Source of the DNA: Lanius collurio
Taxonomy: Eukaryota > Chordata > Aves > Passeriformes > Laniidae
Assembly (NCBI GenBank): GCA_020086605.1
Contig: JACBWW010000016.1
Location: forward strand, 558,001-622,000
Reading direction: 5' to 3'
Length of the DNA stretch: 64,000 bases
The notes under the pieces are model-generated. The model did no database searches. It had not been told where the DNA came from and worked only from the letters and a program-made list of their open reading frames with translations. Positions 47,090-58,620 of this stretch are shown piece after piece. Position 1 is the stretch's first letter. Every line of letters starts with the position of its first letter. Made by a program: the position numbers and the translations under genes.

Positions 47090-47370
47090 TCCTCAAAAAA
47101 AAAAAATAAAATAAACTCCCAGCAGAAAGCAAGCTGTGATACTGTCGGGCCTGGCGTTGATGTTATTTATTTTCCTCAGTTGCTGCTCTGGAAGCCTGGA
47201 GTTGACAGAGCGGTTTTGTAGAATAGAAACATTATAGACTGTTACTGTCAGAGTGTTAAATGTGATGGATAGAGAAATACAGGGGAGGGAGGGGACTTTA
47301 CACTAGCCATGTCTGCCAGCGAGGGTGCTCATGGGAGAATAAACCATCCGCATATAAGAAATGAATGAGG
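47090..47370. promoter_or_regulatory. Candidate conserved noncoding block
   Basis: Starts after an A-rich run (47095-47115). It contains CTGTCGGGCCTGGCGTTGATG, TTATTTATTTTCCTCAG and AGAGCGGTTTTGTAG, then ACATTATAGACTGTTACTGTCAG near 47229-47251 and CATCCGCATATAAG near 47346-47359. AT-rich with isolated CpGs. Regulatory role is inferred from composition. Confidence 0.35.
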
Positions 47371-48290
47371 TAATGTGGCGGGAGGTAATGGACTCTTGCA
47401 ACAGAGATGCGCCTTGCCGGCTGGACTTAACCCTCGCCATGCCAGTGGTGGCACGGCTTGGCATGGAGGCTGCCTGCCCTGCTCACCTGTGGCTCTGAGA
47501 TCCAGCCAGTTTGGGGCCAGCTTGCTGAGGTGTGATGGAAAGAGCTGGGTTGTCCCTGTGGAGCAAGGGGAGCACTGCCTAAATCCATACCTACCCTGCT
47601 CCCACACAGCAGCACTTGCGGGGCTTGTCACAAGCCTGAGGTGGAGCATCTTCTGGTGAGCACCAAGAGATGTATTTATCAGCTGTTAGCAAAGGAACTT
47701 GTGCTGCTTGGGAGATGCAGACGATGCACCTATTGGTCAGCAGCAGCCCGGTGGCTCACCTGGGGTGTGTCTGGGCTTGGGGGTCCTCCTGAGGGCGGGT
47801 TTCAAGTTCTTGGAGTTTGTTTAGCAAGGTGAAGAACACAGGGTAGGTGGGAGAATATGTAGCTCTTGACTCTTTCATCAGTGGGGAAGTGCTGGGAAGC
47901 TGAGGGGCTTCGCCTGCATTTGTGGCTGGTTGTGCAGTGATAAGTGGGGATCCAGAATTGAAACCCCAGAGTCATGGGGTTTGTTTATGTTTCAAATGTC
48001 ATTTCTTGTGTTTGGACGGATGGGTTGTGTGGGGAGAAGCTGTGGGGGGTGATCGATGTCCCTCCAGCTCTGTGGTTACGTCCTGGGAGGGTAAGCTGGG
48101 TGTATCTCTGGCCTCTTCTTCTGGTTCACATTGATGGTTTTTCCAGTCATCCAGCTATCTGTCAGATTGTGTTTTGAAGGCTAATAAGTGCTTGGTGCTT
48201 GTTTCTATCCCTCCTTCTCACAGAGTCTTTCTGTAGTTCTCCCCATGAGGAGATCCCATGGATACCATTACCTCCTGCCTCAGGACCACA
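47371..48290. other. No gene seen
   Basis: GC-rich plain sequence; overlapping meaningless frames on both strands. Confidence 0.5.
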
Positions 48291-48294
48291 GACA

Positions 48295-48592
48295 AGAGTG
48301 GTTTGGGTTGGAGAAGGGACCTTGAAGATCATATCATTCTAAGCCCTCTGCCATGGGCAGGGACACTGTTCAGACCAGTCTGCCCAAAGCCCCATCTAAC
48401 CTGGCCTTGAACATTTCCAGGGATGGAGCATCTATATCTTCTCTGGGCATCCTGTGCCCGGGCCTCACCAGCCTCACAGGGAAAAATTTCTTCCTGATAC
48501 TAATCTAAACCCCTCTGTCAGTTTGAAGCCATTCCTTCTTGTCCTACCACTAAAGGCCCTAGAATAATGTCTCTGTCTTTCTTACGAGGCTG
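48295..48592 (-). mobile_element. CR1 LINE 3'-end fragment
   Basis: Read on the plus strand this is the reverse complement of the avian CR1 3' region. It starts near gtttgggttggagaagggac (48301-48320) and continues through CTCTGCCATGGGCAGGGACA (about 48350-48369) and aacctggccttgaacatttc (48399-48418). It ends near ttcttgtcctaccac (48536-48550) and the following ctctgtctttctta. About 300 bases are collinear with CR1. It is a 5'-truncated dead copy. The terminal octamer repeats are not preserved. Confidence 0.93.
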
Positions 48593-49185
48593 ATGGGCTT
48601 GCAGGGGGTGAGGAGCCTCAGGGAAGGGGCAGCCCTGGCAGCTCTCACTGCCCCTTCCCTTCACGCTTCACTGGATGTCCGGCCTGACTGTGCAAAGTTT
48701 GTCATAGTCAGTGTGTGTGAGTAATCAAATTACTTCCTTGCGCATTTTACCCTTACTGACACCATCTTATCTCCAGCTCATGGAGCTTCATTCATGTCCT
48801 TGGAGGAGTCCCTCAGCCTTCGTGAGTCCTTGCTAACCCCCGTTGCTCATGTTTTCATCAAACCCAGTGCTGCTCATGCTTTGCTCCTGGAAATAAACTT
48901 ACTCAGCAGCAGCAGGCAAACCTTCTGCATCCCTGGTCTTGTTGAAAAAGCCATTTATTTCTACTCTCTGCCGCCTCTTACCAGCCTTTGGTCCTTGCTT
49001 TTTTGGGGAGGAGAGCTAAATTTGTTAACTGATGAGACTTCGGGGGACTCCAAACTATGCCGGAGATGCTTTGTGCCTCCTGTTGCTGGGTGCACAGCAA
49101 CTGTAATAGACCAGGTCTGTTTCTTCTTCCTTACAGGCACTACTAGTTAATCTCGGTGGTATCATGTCCATCTCAAGGTTTTATC
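48593..49185. other. No gene seen; AT patch
   Basis: A patch with GTAATCAAATTACTTCC near 48721-48737 and CTTGCGCATTTTACCC near 48737-48752 may be a small regulatory piece. The rest is plain. Confidence 0.45.
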
Positions 49186-49189
49186 CTAT

Positions 49190-49475
49190 CTATTTATCAT
49201 TTTAGCCTGCTCTGAAGTGAGACTTACAAGTCAGTGAATCTGTGGCTCATCTCACTCCATTTTTTAAAAATAGGGTATGACACTTTGTGTCCTCTAGTGT
49301 AATGAGAGATTGAGCTGCTAATGAAAATATGCAATCATTTTATTTCTGAGTCCCTGCAGAACTATAAGGCAGGTATTATCTGGTCCTGGTGACTCCTCAT
49401 TTTTCATTTTCCAAATGTGCTTTAACATTACTTCTTCTGACATCTCAATCTCTGATTGAACCTCATTCTTTGCCA
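49190..49475 (-). pseudogene. Degenerate non-LTR (CR1/L3-like) reverse-transcriptase relic
   Basis: One minus-strand frame carries, in order, MSEEVML then SPGPDN (49392-49375), VIPYF (49281-49267) and LVSLTS (49230-49213). These fit, in the right order and nearly the right spacing, the blocks at the start of the reverse-transcriptase domain of CR1/L2/L3-type LINEs: a GPDG block, a VxPIFKKG block and a PVSLTS block. Five in-frame stops interrupt it (49320-49318, 49296-49294, 49266-49264, 49254-49252, 49233-49231), and about six residues seem deleted before VIPYF. It is much older than the neighbouring CR1 3' end and probably separate from it. Confidence 0.65.
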
Positions 49476-50090
49476 CCTGAAAGATGGCCCATGGATGGCG
49501 ATCACATGATGTTGGGTTGCTGAAGGCTGAGGACTGGGTTCTCCTGCACTTGCTCCCAGTGGCCACTACCACAACCACTCCTGCAGCAATAGGCCCTACT
49601 TGAATGATGCCAAGGTCCGGCCTTGCTGTTGGTTTTATGGCAAAATTTATGCTTATCTTCACTTCTGAGCTCCTAGCTAGTTAAAGAGTACAATTAATTA
49701 GAGCATCATCTGTTTATGAAATGGATGAGTTTGAGGAGTTCCCTTGTATTTGCCTACTACTTCTTTGGGGTCTGCATCAGATTTCTTAGGGAATTCCCAA
49801 AATGTTTCTGTCTGGGAGGTGTCTGTATACTCTGCCTCCAGCCGTTTGAATCTGGGGATTCTGGACATGTGCTTGTCTTCAGATGGTGGCAGAGAGGGAG
49901 GAGGAGTTGATCTCAACCCAAAATCTCTTTCTTGTGAAGGAGCACTTGGGGCTGCCTGCCCGGGGTGTTGCCCTGGGAAGCCATGGGGACATCACCATCC
50001 TTATTGGATAGCAGCTGCTTTTACCCCAGCATCTTGACACCTGGTTCACAAATCACTTCTCCTTTTTTTTGAGTTTTACTCTCCAAATCA
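49476..50090. other. No gene seen; may include more of the LINE relic
   Basis: The minus frame of the reverse-transcriptase relic stays open up to 49662, but the sequence there has no recognisable motif. The rest is plain. Confidence 0.4.
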
Positions 50091-50094
50091 GCTT

Positions 50095-50720
50095 GATTTG
50101 GCAAAAGGCTTCCATTGCAGCATGTCATAGGTAATTTATTCCTGGGTGTTGTAATCTGAAGGAAAGCAGAGCGAGGGACCTCCAGTCGCAGCCGCGCGCG
50201 CACGCAAAAAGTTAAGTATTCTTGCTTTCGCTGACAGTACAAAGGTGTCATATACGAGAAGGATTGACACAGACCAAAGGGTCTTGTGGGAAATATGATA
50301 ATAACTATAAAGAAGACAGATTATTCCCCAGTTGCCAACATTCAAACCTTTTTACAGTCAGTTCAAACATATAAAACTTTATTGCTGTAGCAGAAAGGGG
50401 AACAATTTCTGGTTGCACAGCTTTCCCAGGGCTGGGTTTATACTGTCTGTGTTATTGCTCTATAGTGGCATTTTAAAGTTTATTGAACAAGACTTTTACA
50501 ATTGAAGGAAGTATATAAAACTGTAAATTTATTAGATTTTTCAGGATAAGTGCCCTTTCTAGTTGTGCTCAAGAATTCGGAGCTACAAGAAACTGCTAGT
50601 TACAGGACTTATTAATATTAAAGACTGAGAGAGCGCACATTTTATACCTTAACTGATCTAAAAAATAATATTATGATATTACTGAAAATCTGAGCTGTCA
50701 CTGAGCAGGGTGCGTGGAGC
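50095..50720. promoter_or_regulatory. Long candidate conserved noncoding block
   Basis: An extended AT-rich block with a striking CpG cluster, CGCGCGCGCACGCA at 50193-50206. This is an alternating purine-pyrimidine run that also resembles an NRF1 site. It is followed by GTTAAGTATTCTTGC and then several hundred AT-rich bases (CATATAAAACTTTATTGC, TTTAAAGTTTATTGAACAAG, GTAAATTTATTAG, TTATTAATATTAAAG). No coding frame. Such long unbroken AT-rich DNA is rare in this window. Confidence 0.45.
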
Positions 50721-52190
50721 ATTTGTATGGTTTGTGTATGTATAAATAGTTGCTACCTACATGCAGATAAAGGGGTGTGTGTGTCTAGATACGCCTCTGG
50801 GGGTGTCTGTGCTCCATGAGGGTGTGTGCACACACCATGTGGAAGCACATAAGTGCCTGTGTGTGCTTAAGCATATATGTATATATAAATCTTTGTATTT
50901 CTTTGCAGTATTTTTTTCTTACTTGGGTTTATTTCCCGTATCGTGCAGTGCTTTCCAGTAGGGAGTCTTGGTGTGCATGTAAGGCTTTAGGTGATGCATA
51001 AATACAATTAATGAGGTGCCTGGGTGGGTTTGATGGTTTTATCATGCTTGGTCGATGTGGTGTTCACGGGCATCTCTGTGTAACTCAGGGATGAAGACCT
51101 CTACTATGTAAAACTCCACAATTTATAGCATCTTCAACCATTCACCTGGTGTTTTGTGCCTAAAATCAGTAAGTACACAGCTGATGGCAGGATAGTGTTT
51201 TCCTAAAGGAATGCCTGCCTCCTTTGGGCTGTGGCTGAGTAACACTGGTCATAAATTTGCAGGGACTGGATTCTCTGGTCGGCACATTTGCTCGGGGCTG
51301 CTTATGCAGCAAATCTGGGCTGCAGTGCTGCCAGAGACAGCCCTTGGAGAGCTCACCCGTGTGCAGTCTGAGGGGAAGCCTGCTCTTGAAGGGTTCTTGC
51401 TCTAAGCTTGCTTTTTTCAGCTTGGAGGTTATTTCACCTGAATGCATGGCTCAAGTTAAAATAAGTCATAAATCTGCTCTTATGTTTGTGGAGCATCTCC
51501 TGCCCATTGTGGTGGCCAGTGCTGCCAGAGGGACCATGAGGACATCTAGGAGGAGTTTGTTGTGCGCTGGGGATGCCCTCGGGGGCAAAGACTCTTTAGG
51601 TGCCAGTCCAGCACAGTCACAGAAGTAGATGTCTTTAACTTTGACATCTGCAGTGGCAACTTGCAAGGGTGGCAGGTGCTCTGAAGGCTGAGCAGGAGCA
51701 CTATGAACTGGCAGCAAAGGCAAGTAAGTCAATAAGCCCTGAATCTTTTATGAGACCTTGGATATTCTGATCACAGCTCTGCTGGCACTGAGATAGGAGT
51801 ACAGATTATCTGAGAAAGCATCCGTGACTTGAAGCTCAGTCCTGGGTCTTCCTAAGGTTCTTAACTTGTCTCCACATATTTACATTTTGCTGTCAAGTTT
51901 TTTGGGGGGGGTTTCCCCTTTACTCCTGCTTTTTCCTGCAGGAGGAGTGGAGCTGAGATGTGATTTCTGGAAGCTAAGTCTGGCTGGAGAAGAAAGTGGG
52001 AAGAAGGTTAATGTGGCTAATGGGGCTAAGAGCATTATCTCTGCGTATTGTTAAATTACAAAACTGTGCAGCAGCATCACATGCCGGGAATTGGAAGAAA
52101 AGGAAAGCCCTTGGATCCCTTGCAATCCCACGTTGCACAGCGCAACTGTGCTGGAATTGCAAGGGTTCTCACTGAATTCATTTCAGGTTT
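50721..52190. other. No gene seen
   Basis: GT-rich patch at 50770-50830 with short gtgtgtg runs. Otherwise plain. No recognised gene. Confidence 0.5.
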
Positions 52191-52244
52191 GGAGAGAAAA
52201 GAAGGGAGGAAAAGAAGGAGGATGGGGAGGGGGGAAAAAAAAGA
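52191..52244. repeat. Homopurine tract
   Basis: 54 bases on the plus strand are purine except for one T at 52223. Long homopurine-homopyrimidine runs can adopt triplex structure. Confidence 0.85.
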
Positions 52245-52346
52245 CCCCTGCACTGAGATGAATTTATGCCTAAGCTTGTCTTGGGAATGCAAATGTGTTT
52301 AAGACTCTCTGAGCTAAACCACCCACCCCTTTTGGGAAGAGAGACA

Positions 52347-52367
52347 GGGGAAAGGGGGGCGGGGGGG
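52347..52367 (+). other. G-quadruplex-capable run
   Basis: GGGG, GGGGGG and GGGGGGG separated by AAA and C give at least four runs of three G within 21 bases. No promoter evidence accompanies it. Confidence 0.5.
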
Positions 52368-52900
52368 AAAGAAGTATGACACAGAAGGGACACTGGGAGA
52401 ATGTGAAATGAGGGTATGCTGCCCCTCCTCCTGCACCCTGCCTGCTGCTGAGCTGGCACACGGGCAGGCGGTGGGAAATGCCGGCAATGTGGCACCCAGG
52501 GGGTATCCAGTCCTGTGGATGCTGTGCTCTGACCTCCATCCCTGCAGAGAAGTGGGCAGAGGTGTCATCCCACCATCACAGTGGCCTCATGCCCCCAGCC
52601 TCTTGCTCCCTGCTTACATCAGCCTGCCTGTGAGGTGTGACATGGACACACTGGAGCAACCACCACTGCATGCCCGTGTTCCACCTGCAGAGGTGAGGGT
52701 GCTGCCCACTTGCTGTGGGAACTAGTCAGGGCTCTGCCATGCTTGCAGGGCTGCTCACCCAGGCTCTTCACAGGCCAAGGAAGGAAGAGGGCAGCAGGGA
52801 GAGGAGCGAACCAGCAGCAAGCAGGAGGGAGGAGGGCTGCAGGAGGAGATGGAACCCACTGCCAACTGGGCAGTTGTGTGTGTTGTCTGGAGGCTGCTGC
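52368..52900. other. No gene seen
   Basis: GC-rich plain sequence. Confidence 0.5.
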
Positions 52901-52904
52901 TAAC

Positions 52905-53145
52905 CACTCGTTACAATTAAAATGAAGTGTCCGTCAGCGGCTATCTTCGCTGTGTGGCCCATATGTTTCTGAGCTGATACTGTCCGGATTATTCTGTTTG
53001 GGAGAACGATAACGGCTGTTTATAACCTTGGCAAAGACTGAGCCCTAATCAGGCTGGAGCACATTTTCACTGACTGGCTGATAACGGGCTGTTAGCTGCC
53101 TTATCGCTGGGGAGAGATAGGCCAAAATAAGCAGATCTGTGAGCA
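52905..53145. promoter_or_regulatory. Candidate element with duplicated GATA/MYB-like motif
   Basis: GATAACGGCTGTT at 53008-53020 recurs as GATAACGGGCTGTT at 53080-53093. Each joins a GATA core to a MYB-type TAACGG. A reverse GATA core (CTTATCGC, 53099-53106) and GAGATAGG (53114-53121) lie beside them. CpGs persist (GTCCGTCAGCGGC, TGTCCGGATTATTC). No coding frame. The motif doubling suggests an enhancer core, by inference. Confidence 0.5.
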
Positions 53146-53199
53146 CAGGAGCCCAACCAAGAGGCACATACCCTGGCCTGGCCTTTATTTTTAGATGCT

Positions 53200-53244
53200 C
53201 TTTTCTTTTTTTTTCCTTTTTTTTTTTTTCCTCTCTTCTTTTCC
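53200..53244. repeat. T-rich pyrimidine tract
   Basis: Interrupted poly-T and CT-rich sequence of about 45 bases. Simple repeat. Confidence 0.85.
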
Positions 53245-55670
53245 TGACTGATTTCAGGGAGAAGAGGAGATTATTTCAGCAGAAGAGGAGGGAGGTGATG
53301 GGTTTTGTTCACTTCAGTAAATGAGGTGGTAAGAAAGGCATGCAAAAATAACACAGGGATGTTGTATGGCTTTCTTTGCGCCCCTCAATTTCCCTGTGAC
53401 ACCCCCAAGCCCCTAAGGTAATCTTCTTTGGGAATAAGAGTGGAGTACATCCTTCCTCCCAGTAGCCTTCCTTTCCTTGCTTTCTGTTTGCTTTGTCCTC
53501 TTTTCTCTAGGGCTGCCTCTCCCAAACAGAGCAAGGGGCTGGTTTTGGGGTGGAATTGGTTTTGTGTGGAGGAAAGGCAATTTGAAAGAGGGCAGTTCTG
53601 CTGAACTTCTTCCCCAAAACTGGCTTAAGCATGAAAGATGATTTATAGCAGCAAGACCTGGGCATTTCTGCTGCAGACACCACGTTGGGCTAGAGCATCT
53701 TGAAATCATGGGTGGTTGGATACCTAAAGAGCCCAATTTCCATGAAGGAAGCCTCATGTTGAGGCTGGCCTGGAGCATCTTCCCAGTCTGCACTGGCTAG
53801 TCCCAGCAGCTGGATTAATCCAGTGCTGTTTGTGGGGCAGGTGCTTTATCCTGGCTGTGCCCTCCTCTTCCTTGGCATAGTCCGAGTCTTGCTCCATCGC
53901 ACCTGTGTCACTGCTCTCAAATCTTCCAGGGAAGATGGTCCAGATCTCCCAGTGGCATTCCTCCCTCCCTCACTCTACTGCTTACGCTCCATTCTCTGCC
54001 TTGAAGTCTCAGGCAGGTGTTCAAATAAATAATGCAGCTAAAAATACCTTTTGGCAGCAGCTGGGAGTTGTTGCGAGTGGCTCTGCCAGAGTGGTGGGAA
54101 TACAGCATCCTGACTCCACAGGCAGGTGTGTCTGTGTGCTCTGGAAAAATGAGAGCAAGCGCTGCAGGGACAAGGGTCTGCCTACCTCCTGGGCCCACCG
54201 TGGCCCCAGTGACAAGGAGGTGGCATCACCTTCACCAGGGTTGGTTTCCAGTGGAAGGAGGGGACTCACCAGCTCCATCCCAGCTCCTGGAGGAGTATCA
54301 AATTGGCCTCATGCTACAGCTATGTCAGGAAAGGTTAACTTGCACTGTGGTAGCATCTCAAACCATTTCCCCTTTGGGGAGCACTTAGCAGGCTGGATCA
54401 TGCAGCTGCTTCCAGGAAAGGGTGCTGAGCACTTCCCAGTCACCTCCAGGTGCTGAGAGAGAACCCAGCACCTCGGCCTTTCAGTCTGGTTTGCTGAAAT
54501 TGGCTGTTTAAAAACCTCTCACAAAACCCCTTTGCTGGCCGCATTTTGCTAGGGAGTCATCCCAGCTGAATGTAGCTTGGGGTGGCTTTTCCTCTGCCCT
54601 TCACCTGCCTGGACCTTGATCTGGTAGCTTAGGGGGTGCAGAGGACTCCATGTCCCCTAGCGTTCATCTCCTGGCACTGCTTGGAGACCTTTTGAGAACT
54701 GCCCTGGCAGCAAATTGTTGGACGACAGATTTCATTATTGCAACAGAAATGTTGCTGGGGGCAGTTGGCCACAAACAAAACTGACCTTGGTTTTTCCTCT
54801 TGCCCAACTGATGATCAACCCTTTGCTGCTCCCGAAGGTCAGAGCTCCTCCTGCTCCGATGTGGAGAGAAGGAGGGATGCTAGCTAGGCTGTGATGTTCC
54901 TGTGTCCATGCATTTTTGGGGAGGACCGGCCATTTTCTGCACCAGTTGTGGGCCTTTTGGTGGGTTGTCCTTGTGCTTCTCATTTTACAAAGCGAAGTGG
55001 TATGTTAATGAATCCCAGAAAAATCGTGCAGGAGATGCAAGGATAGGGACTGGAGAAGCTGGGGTGCTCCTGACTTTCTTACTGCTCAGTGAGGGCTGAG
55101 ACCTTGTCCTGATCACCCTTCAGAACTTGCAAGTGCCCTTGCTTTTCTAGAAGCAGGGGAGCTGCTGGTCAGGCTGACGTGGTGGCTGAGGGTCACTGGT
55201 GGTATGGGCGATGCTGGCATGATGCTTGAGTCCTGCAGTGCTGCCGCCTCGTTGCGGCTTTGGCCACAGCTCCTTTTGAGATCTGAAAAGATGAAGCCAA
55301 ATGGCATGTTGGAAAACCTTCCCAGCTCTGAGGGAGATGCTCTCTAGGAATTGCTGGGTGCTTTTCCATGCCTATCCATGCTTTTTGGGTCTATTTGCCC
55401 TGTTTTGACAGCAGAAACTCAATCCCAGTTCAAAAGCAGCTCAGGGGTGGACAGCTTCAGGAGGGAAAACATGGTCCAGCTGTGGCCTGGTGACGCAACT
55501 GTGGTGTGGTGGTCCAGTGCATGCCCCCCAAACCTGTCTTCTGTGACTTATCTCAGTCCCCAGCGCTGGGGGATTTGCTGTGGATCTCCAGCTCGCTGCT
55601 GGCCCATGAAATGCAGTCAGAGCTACGCAGATGCCACGAGCCAGGGCAAGCTGACTCTTCCCATCTCATC
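53245..55670. other. No gene seen
   Basis: Plain sequence with overlapping frames. No domain or repeat family recognised. Confidence 0.5.
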
Positions 55671-55695
55671 CTGCAGAGAACAAACAGAGCTCAAG

Positions 55696-58185
55696 GTAAA
55701 GCACTGAAATTTCACCGTGACCTTTTCTTAAAGCATTATAATCAAGTTGAACGTTTCCAGTTGTCCCACTAATGTTTGCCCCATGGGAGAAGGCGTCCTG
55801 CTTTGAGGGAGGATGTTCGTGGCGATGAGTGTGCCGGCCCCAGGAGCTCATGGCGCTCAATGCCAAGTGCCTGCTGGGGCTGGGGAGGCGGGGGGCAGAG
55901 GCTGGGGCTGCTCCCTGCCTCCCGCTGTAATGCAGCCAGGGGAGGGAGTCTGCTGAACGCTCTGCATCTGCTACAGCCTTTGCTCAGGGCTCTCCGACAC
56001 ATGGATTGTAAAACACACAGTGCCTGGCGTGTCGCCTGGCACCCGCCAGGCCTCCCACGTGTGATTCCTGGGCATTGCACTTGGCTTGGGCTGGGGCTTG
56101 GAAACTCCTGCCTGGGGGTTGAGTTGGGATTGGCTTGAGGGAACCTGGGGCTGGACCTGATCTGGCTTAGTCCAAGGATGTAGGGGCAGAGAGAGCCTTC
56201 AAAGTCCAGTTTGGACAGCAGAGGAAGTGTTTCTGGGGAGAAAGGAAGAGCTGTGTTTATGCAGCAGTGTCTGCTAGACCTCTTTCTCATGCAGTTGTGG
56301 GCTCTTTCTGATGTTTTGTAGTGCTGGATCTGGGGACACAGCATTCAGCCTTCAACTGGAGCAGGCAGCTGCCCCTCCTTTGTCCCCTGTGGCTTACGTG
56401 GCACAGACACTGAGGTTTCCATGTCCCTCCACCAGAAGTGGAGAAGATACTGTCTTTCTCAATGATGATATCTCCCGGAGTGACATGAGGGGTGACCCAA
56501 ATGCTCCATTAAAGTTGCCCTCCCAAACACAGCAGTATGTTTCCTGTAGGACTGGGAAGGGAATCCAGTTCACACTGTGGAGAGATGTTTTTGCAGACCC
56601 TTCCCCATCCAGGATTCTCTCAATGAGTTTGGTTCAAAATGACCCATGACCACCTGGAATGTTTTTCAGGTCCCCACCTAATATTTGAAAGATACTTGAG
56701 GGATGAATGATGGAGACAGGCATCCCAAGTGTATAGGGGTGCTGGCAGTTGGAGCAGCAGCACCAGGGGCGTGGCCCAGGGGCTTCCAGACCCATCCAGG
56801 CACCCATGGGACTGCAGACTGCTCTTCACTGTGCTTTCGCCTCATCAGTCTCTCCAGCTTACAGCTGCCTCCTGAAGCAGCTGGGTGCCCACAGCCACCT
56901 CCCTGTGCAGGGTGAGCCCTTCCCTCCCCTGTGCCCGGCCGGTCTGTGCCTGCTGCATCCCAAAGCGCCTGCCTTTGTCCTGGGAAGCGAGGGTCCCCTC
57001 CGGCTGCATGCTCGCTCCGATGACATTTAGCTTACAACTATGCATATGGATGAGGAGCAGGCGGGAGGGTGATGGGGGCTGGGCCCGCGACCCCGCCAAC
57101 ACGAAGCTGCTGCTGCTGCATGTGGCTCTGGGGCCCTTGGTTTTATTTCTGAATTTTCTCTTTGAAATGTTCCAACAATCCTGGTTCAGATTTGGCCGGG
57201 AAGGCAGGCTGGCTGGGTGGGGTGCTGCTGCTTCCCAAGGGCTTGCTCCAGGCAGCAGCTCTGTTCACACAAGGCATTGGATGCAGCTGTAGTGTTCCCA
57301 GCAAAGCTCTGTTTTAAGCATGGAAAATCGAGTTCACCACACTGTTCAAGTCTTGTCTGAACCAGCTGCCATGCGGTGTTGTGGGGTTTTTGTGGTCTGG
57401 GCAATGCTTGGGACCTCTGGAGCAGCATTATCCTGTCTGGTTGGTCCCAAATGATGTCTCATGAGGTGATAGTGTTGGGGACTGTGTGCTGGGGGTTTCA
57501 GGGTGGCACCTCCTGGATGATCTTGCTTTATTCCCCTCCTATGCATACCCATGTCTGAAGACATGGTCATGCCCTTCTTGTTTCCTTCCTGAGGGTGGAT
57601 GGTGCTGCTGAACATCATTCCCTGCTGCTGCTCACAGCTGCCCTTGGAGGAGAGTCCAGCCTGGCTTTCGGGGGCAGGTAGCTTCACATCCTGGAGCTGA
57701 GCTGCGGGTACAGCAACGGGGAAGCTGCTGCCATGCCCGGGATGCAGTCATCTGTGGGAGGTGGGATGGCTGAGAAACTAAAGCATGGGACTGCTAAGTG
57801 GGGTAGGGTTGAAGGCAGTGGTCTCTGTGAGAACCCACAGCAGGGCAGGGAGGTGAAGCGTGCCCTGGAGTGCCCTGTGACAGGCAGGCAGGTCTGCCCT
57901 GTGTGGGTGTGCCTGCTTGGGTTGTTCCTCACTCCCAGACATGAATTGCTGATGGAGCGACCTGTCAGGCCAGCACACCACTGCTCCCTCCCCACATCCT
58001 TGCCCATCCCCAGTCCCCTATCTGGCCCTGACTCTCGGTGCCTTCCTCCCTGAGGTGACACTGCTCCCTCCTCCTGGGCAGATCTCCCTTGCACAAAATG
58101 GCTCCCTCCGAGCTCCCCCCACTTCCCCTTCCTCTCCTTCCCCAAAACTTTCTTGCTCTGGGGTTCGCCGCAGAGCTGTCCTCTG
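55696..58185. other. No gene seen; CpG-bearing patch
   Basis: Mostly GC-rich. Around 56935-57110 CpGs are more frequent and ACTATGCATATGGATGAGG occurs at 57037-57055, possibly a small regulatory piece. No recognisable gene. Confidence 0.45.
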
Positions 58186-58189
58186 TCTC

Positions 58190-58620
58190 AGTTGTTCCCG
58201 GCTGTCAGAGGTTATATATATCTGCTCTGCTCATGCTCATCCTCTGTAACCATTTTCTGCTACAGAATCTTCTCGCTGCTCGTTGAAGCCTTAATCCGTA
58301 ATGCAGCGATCAATGGGTGTGCGCCTTTACCACTCGGATGCTCATTTTTTAATCCCCACTGCCTCCTTCAATGTCATCCCTTCCCATTTTTCTTTATAGA
58401 ATTTCAGGTCTACTGTACCTGCTGATTACTTAGCGGAGACCGCTGGACATCTCCCTTAATTAATTCCATCGATTTCTCAAATCCCACAAGGTTTGGGGTC
58501 CTTAGATTTCTGAAGCAGCTAAATGGAATGTCTAAATTCCGACATTTTTCCTCTATAAATTTGTTTTGCCAGGGAGACGCTGGGAGGCAGCGCTCCGGCT
58601 TTATTTATTTGGAGGCGATG
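58190..58620. promoter_or_regulatory. Candidate conserved noncoding block
   Basis: AT-rich with retained CpGs. It holds CTTAATCCGTAATGCAGCGATC near 58290-58311, CTGATTACTTAGCGGAGACCGC, then CTTAATTAATTCCATCGATTTC near 58455-58476 and TCTAAATTCCGACATTTTTCC. A TTATTTATTTGG run lies at 58601-58612. No coding frame convincing. Inferred developmental enhancer. Confidence 0.45.

Noticed and set aside
48295..49475. One single CR1 element spanning both the 3' end and the reverse-transcriptase relic
   Set aside because: Same strand, but the 3' end is well preserved while the relic has five stops, and the 600 bases between them are not LINE-like. Two insertions of different age fit better.
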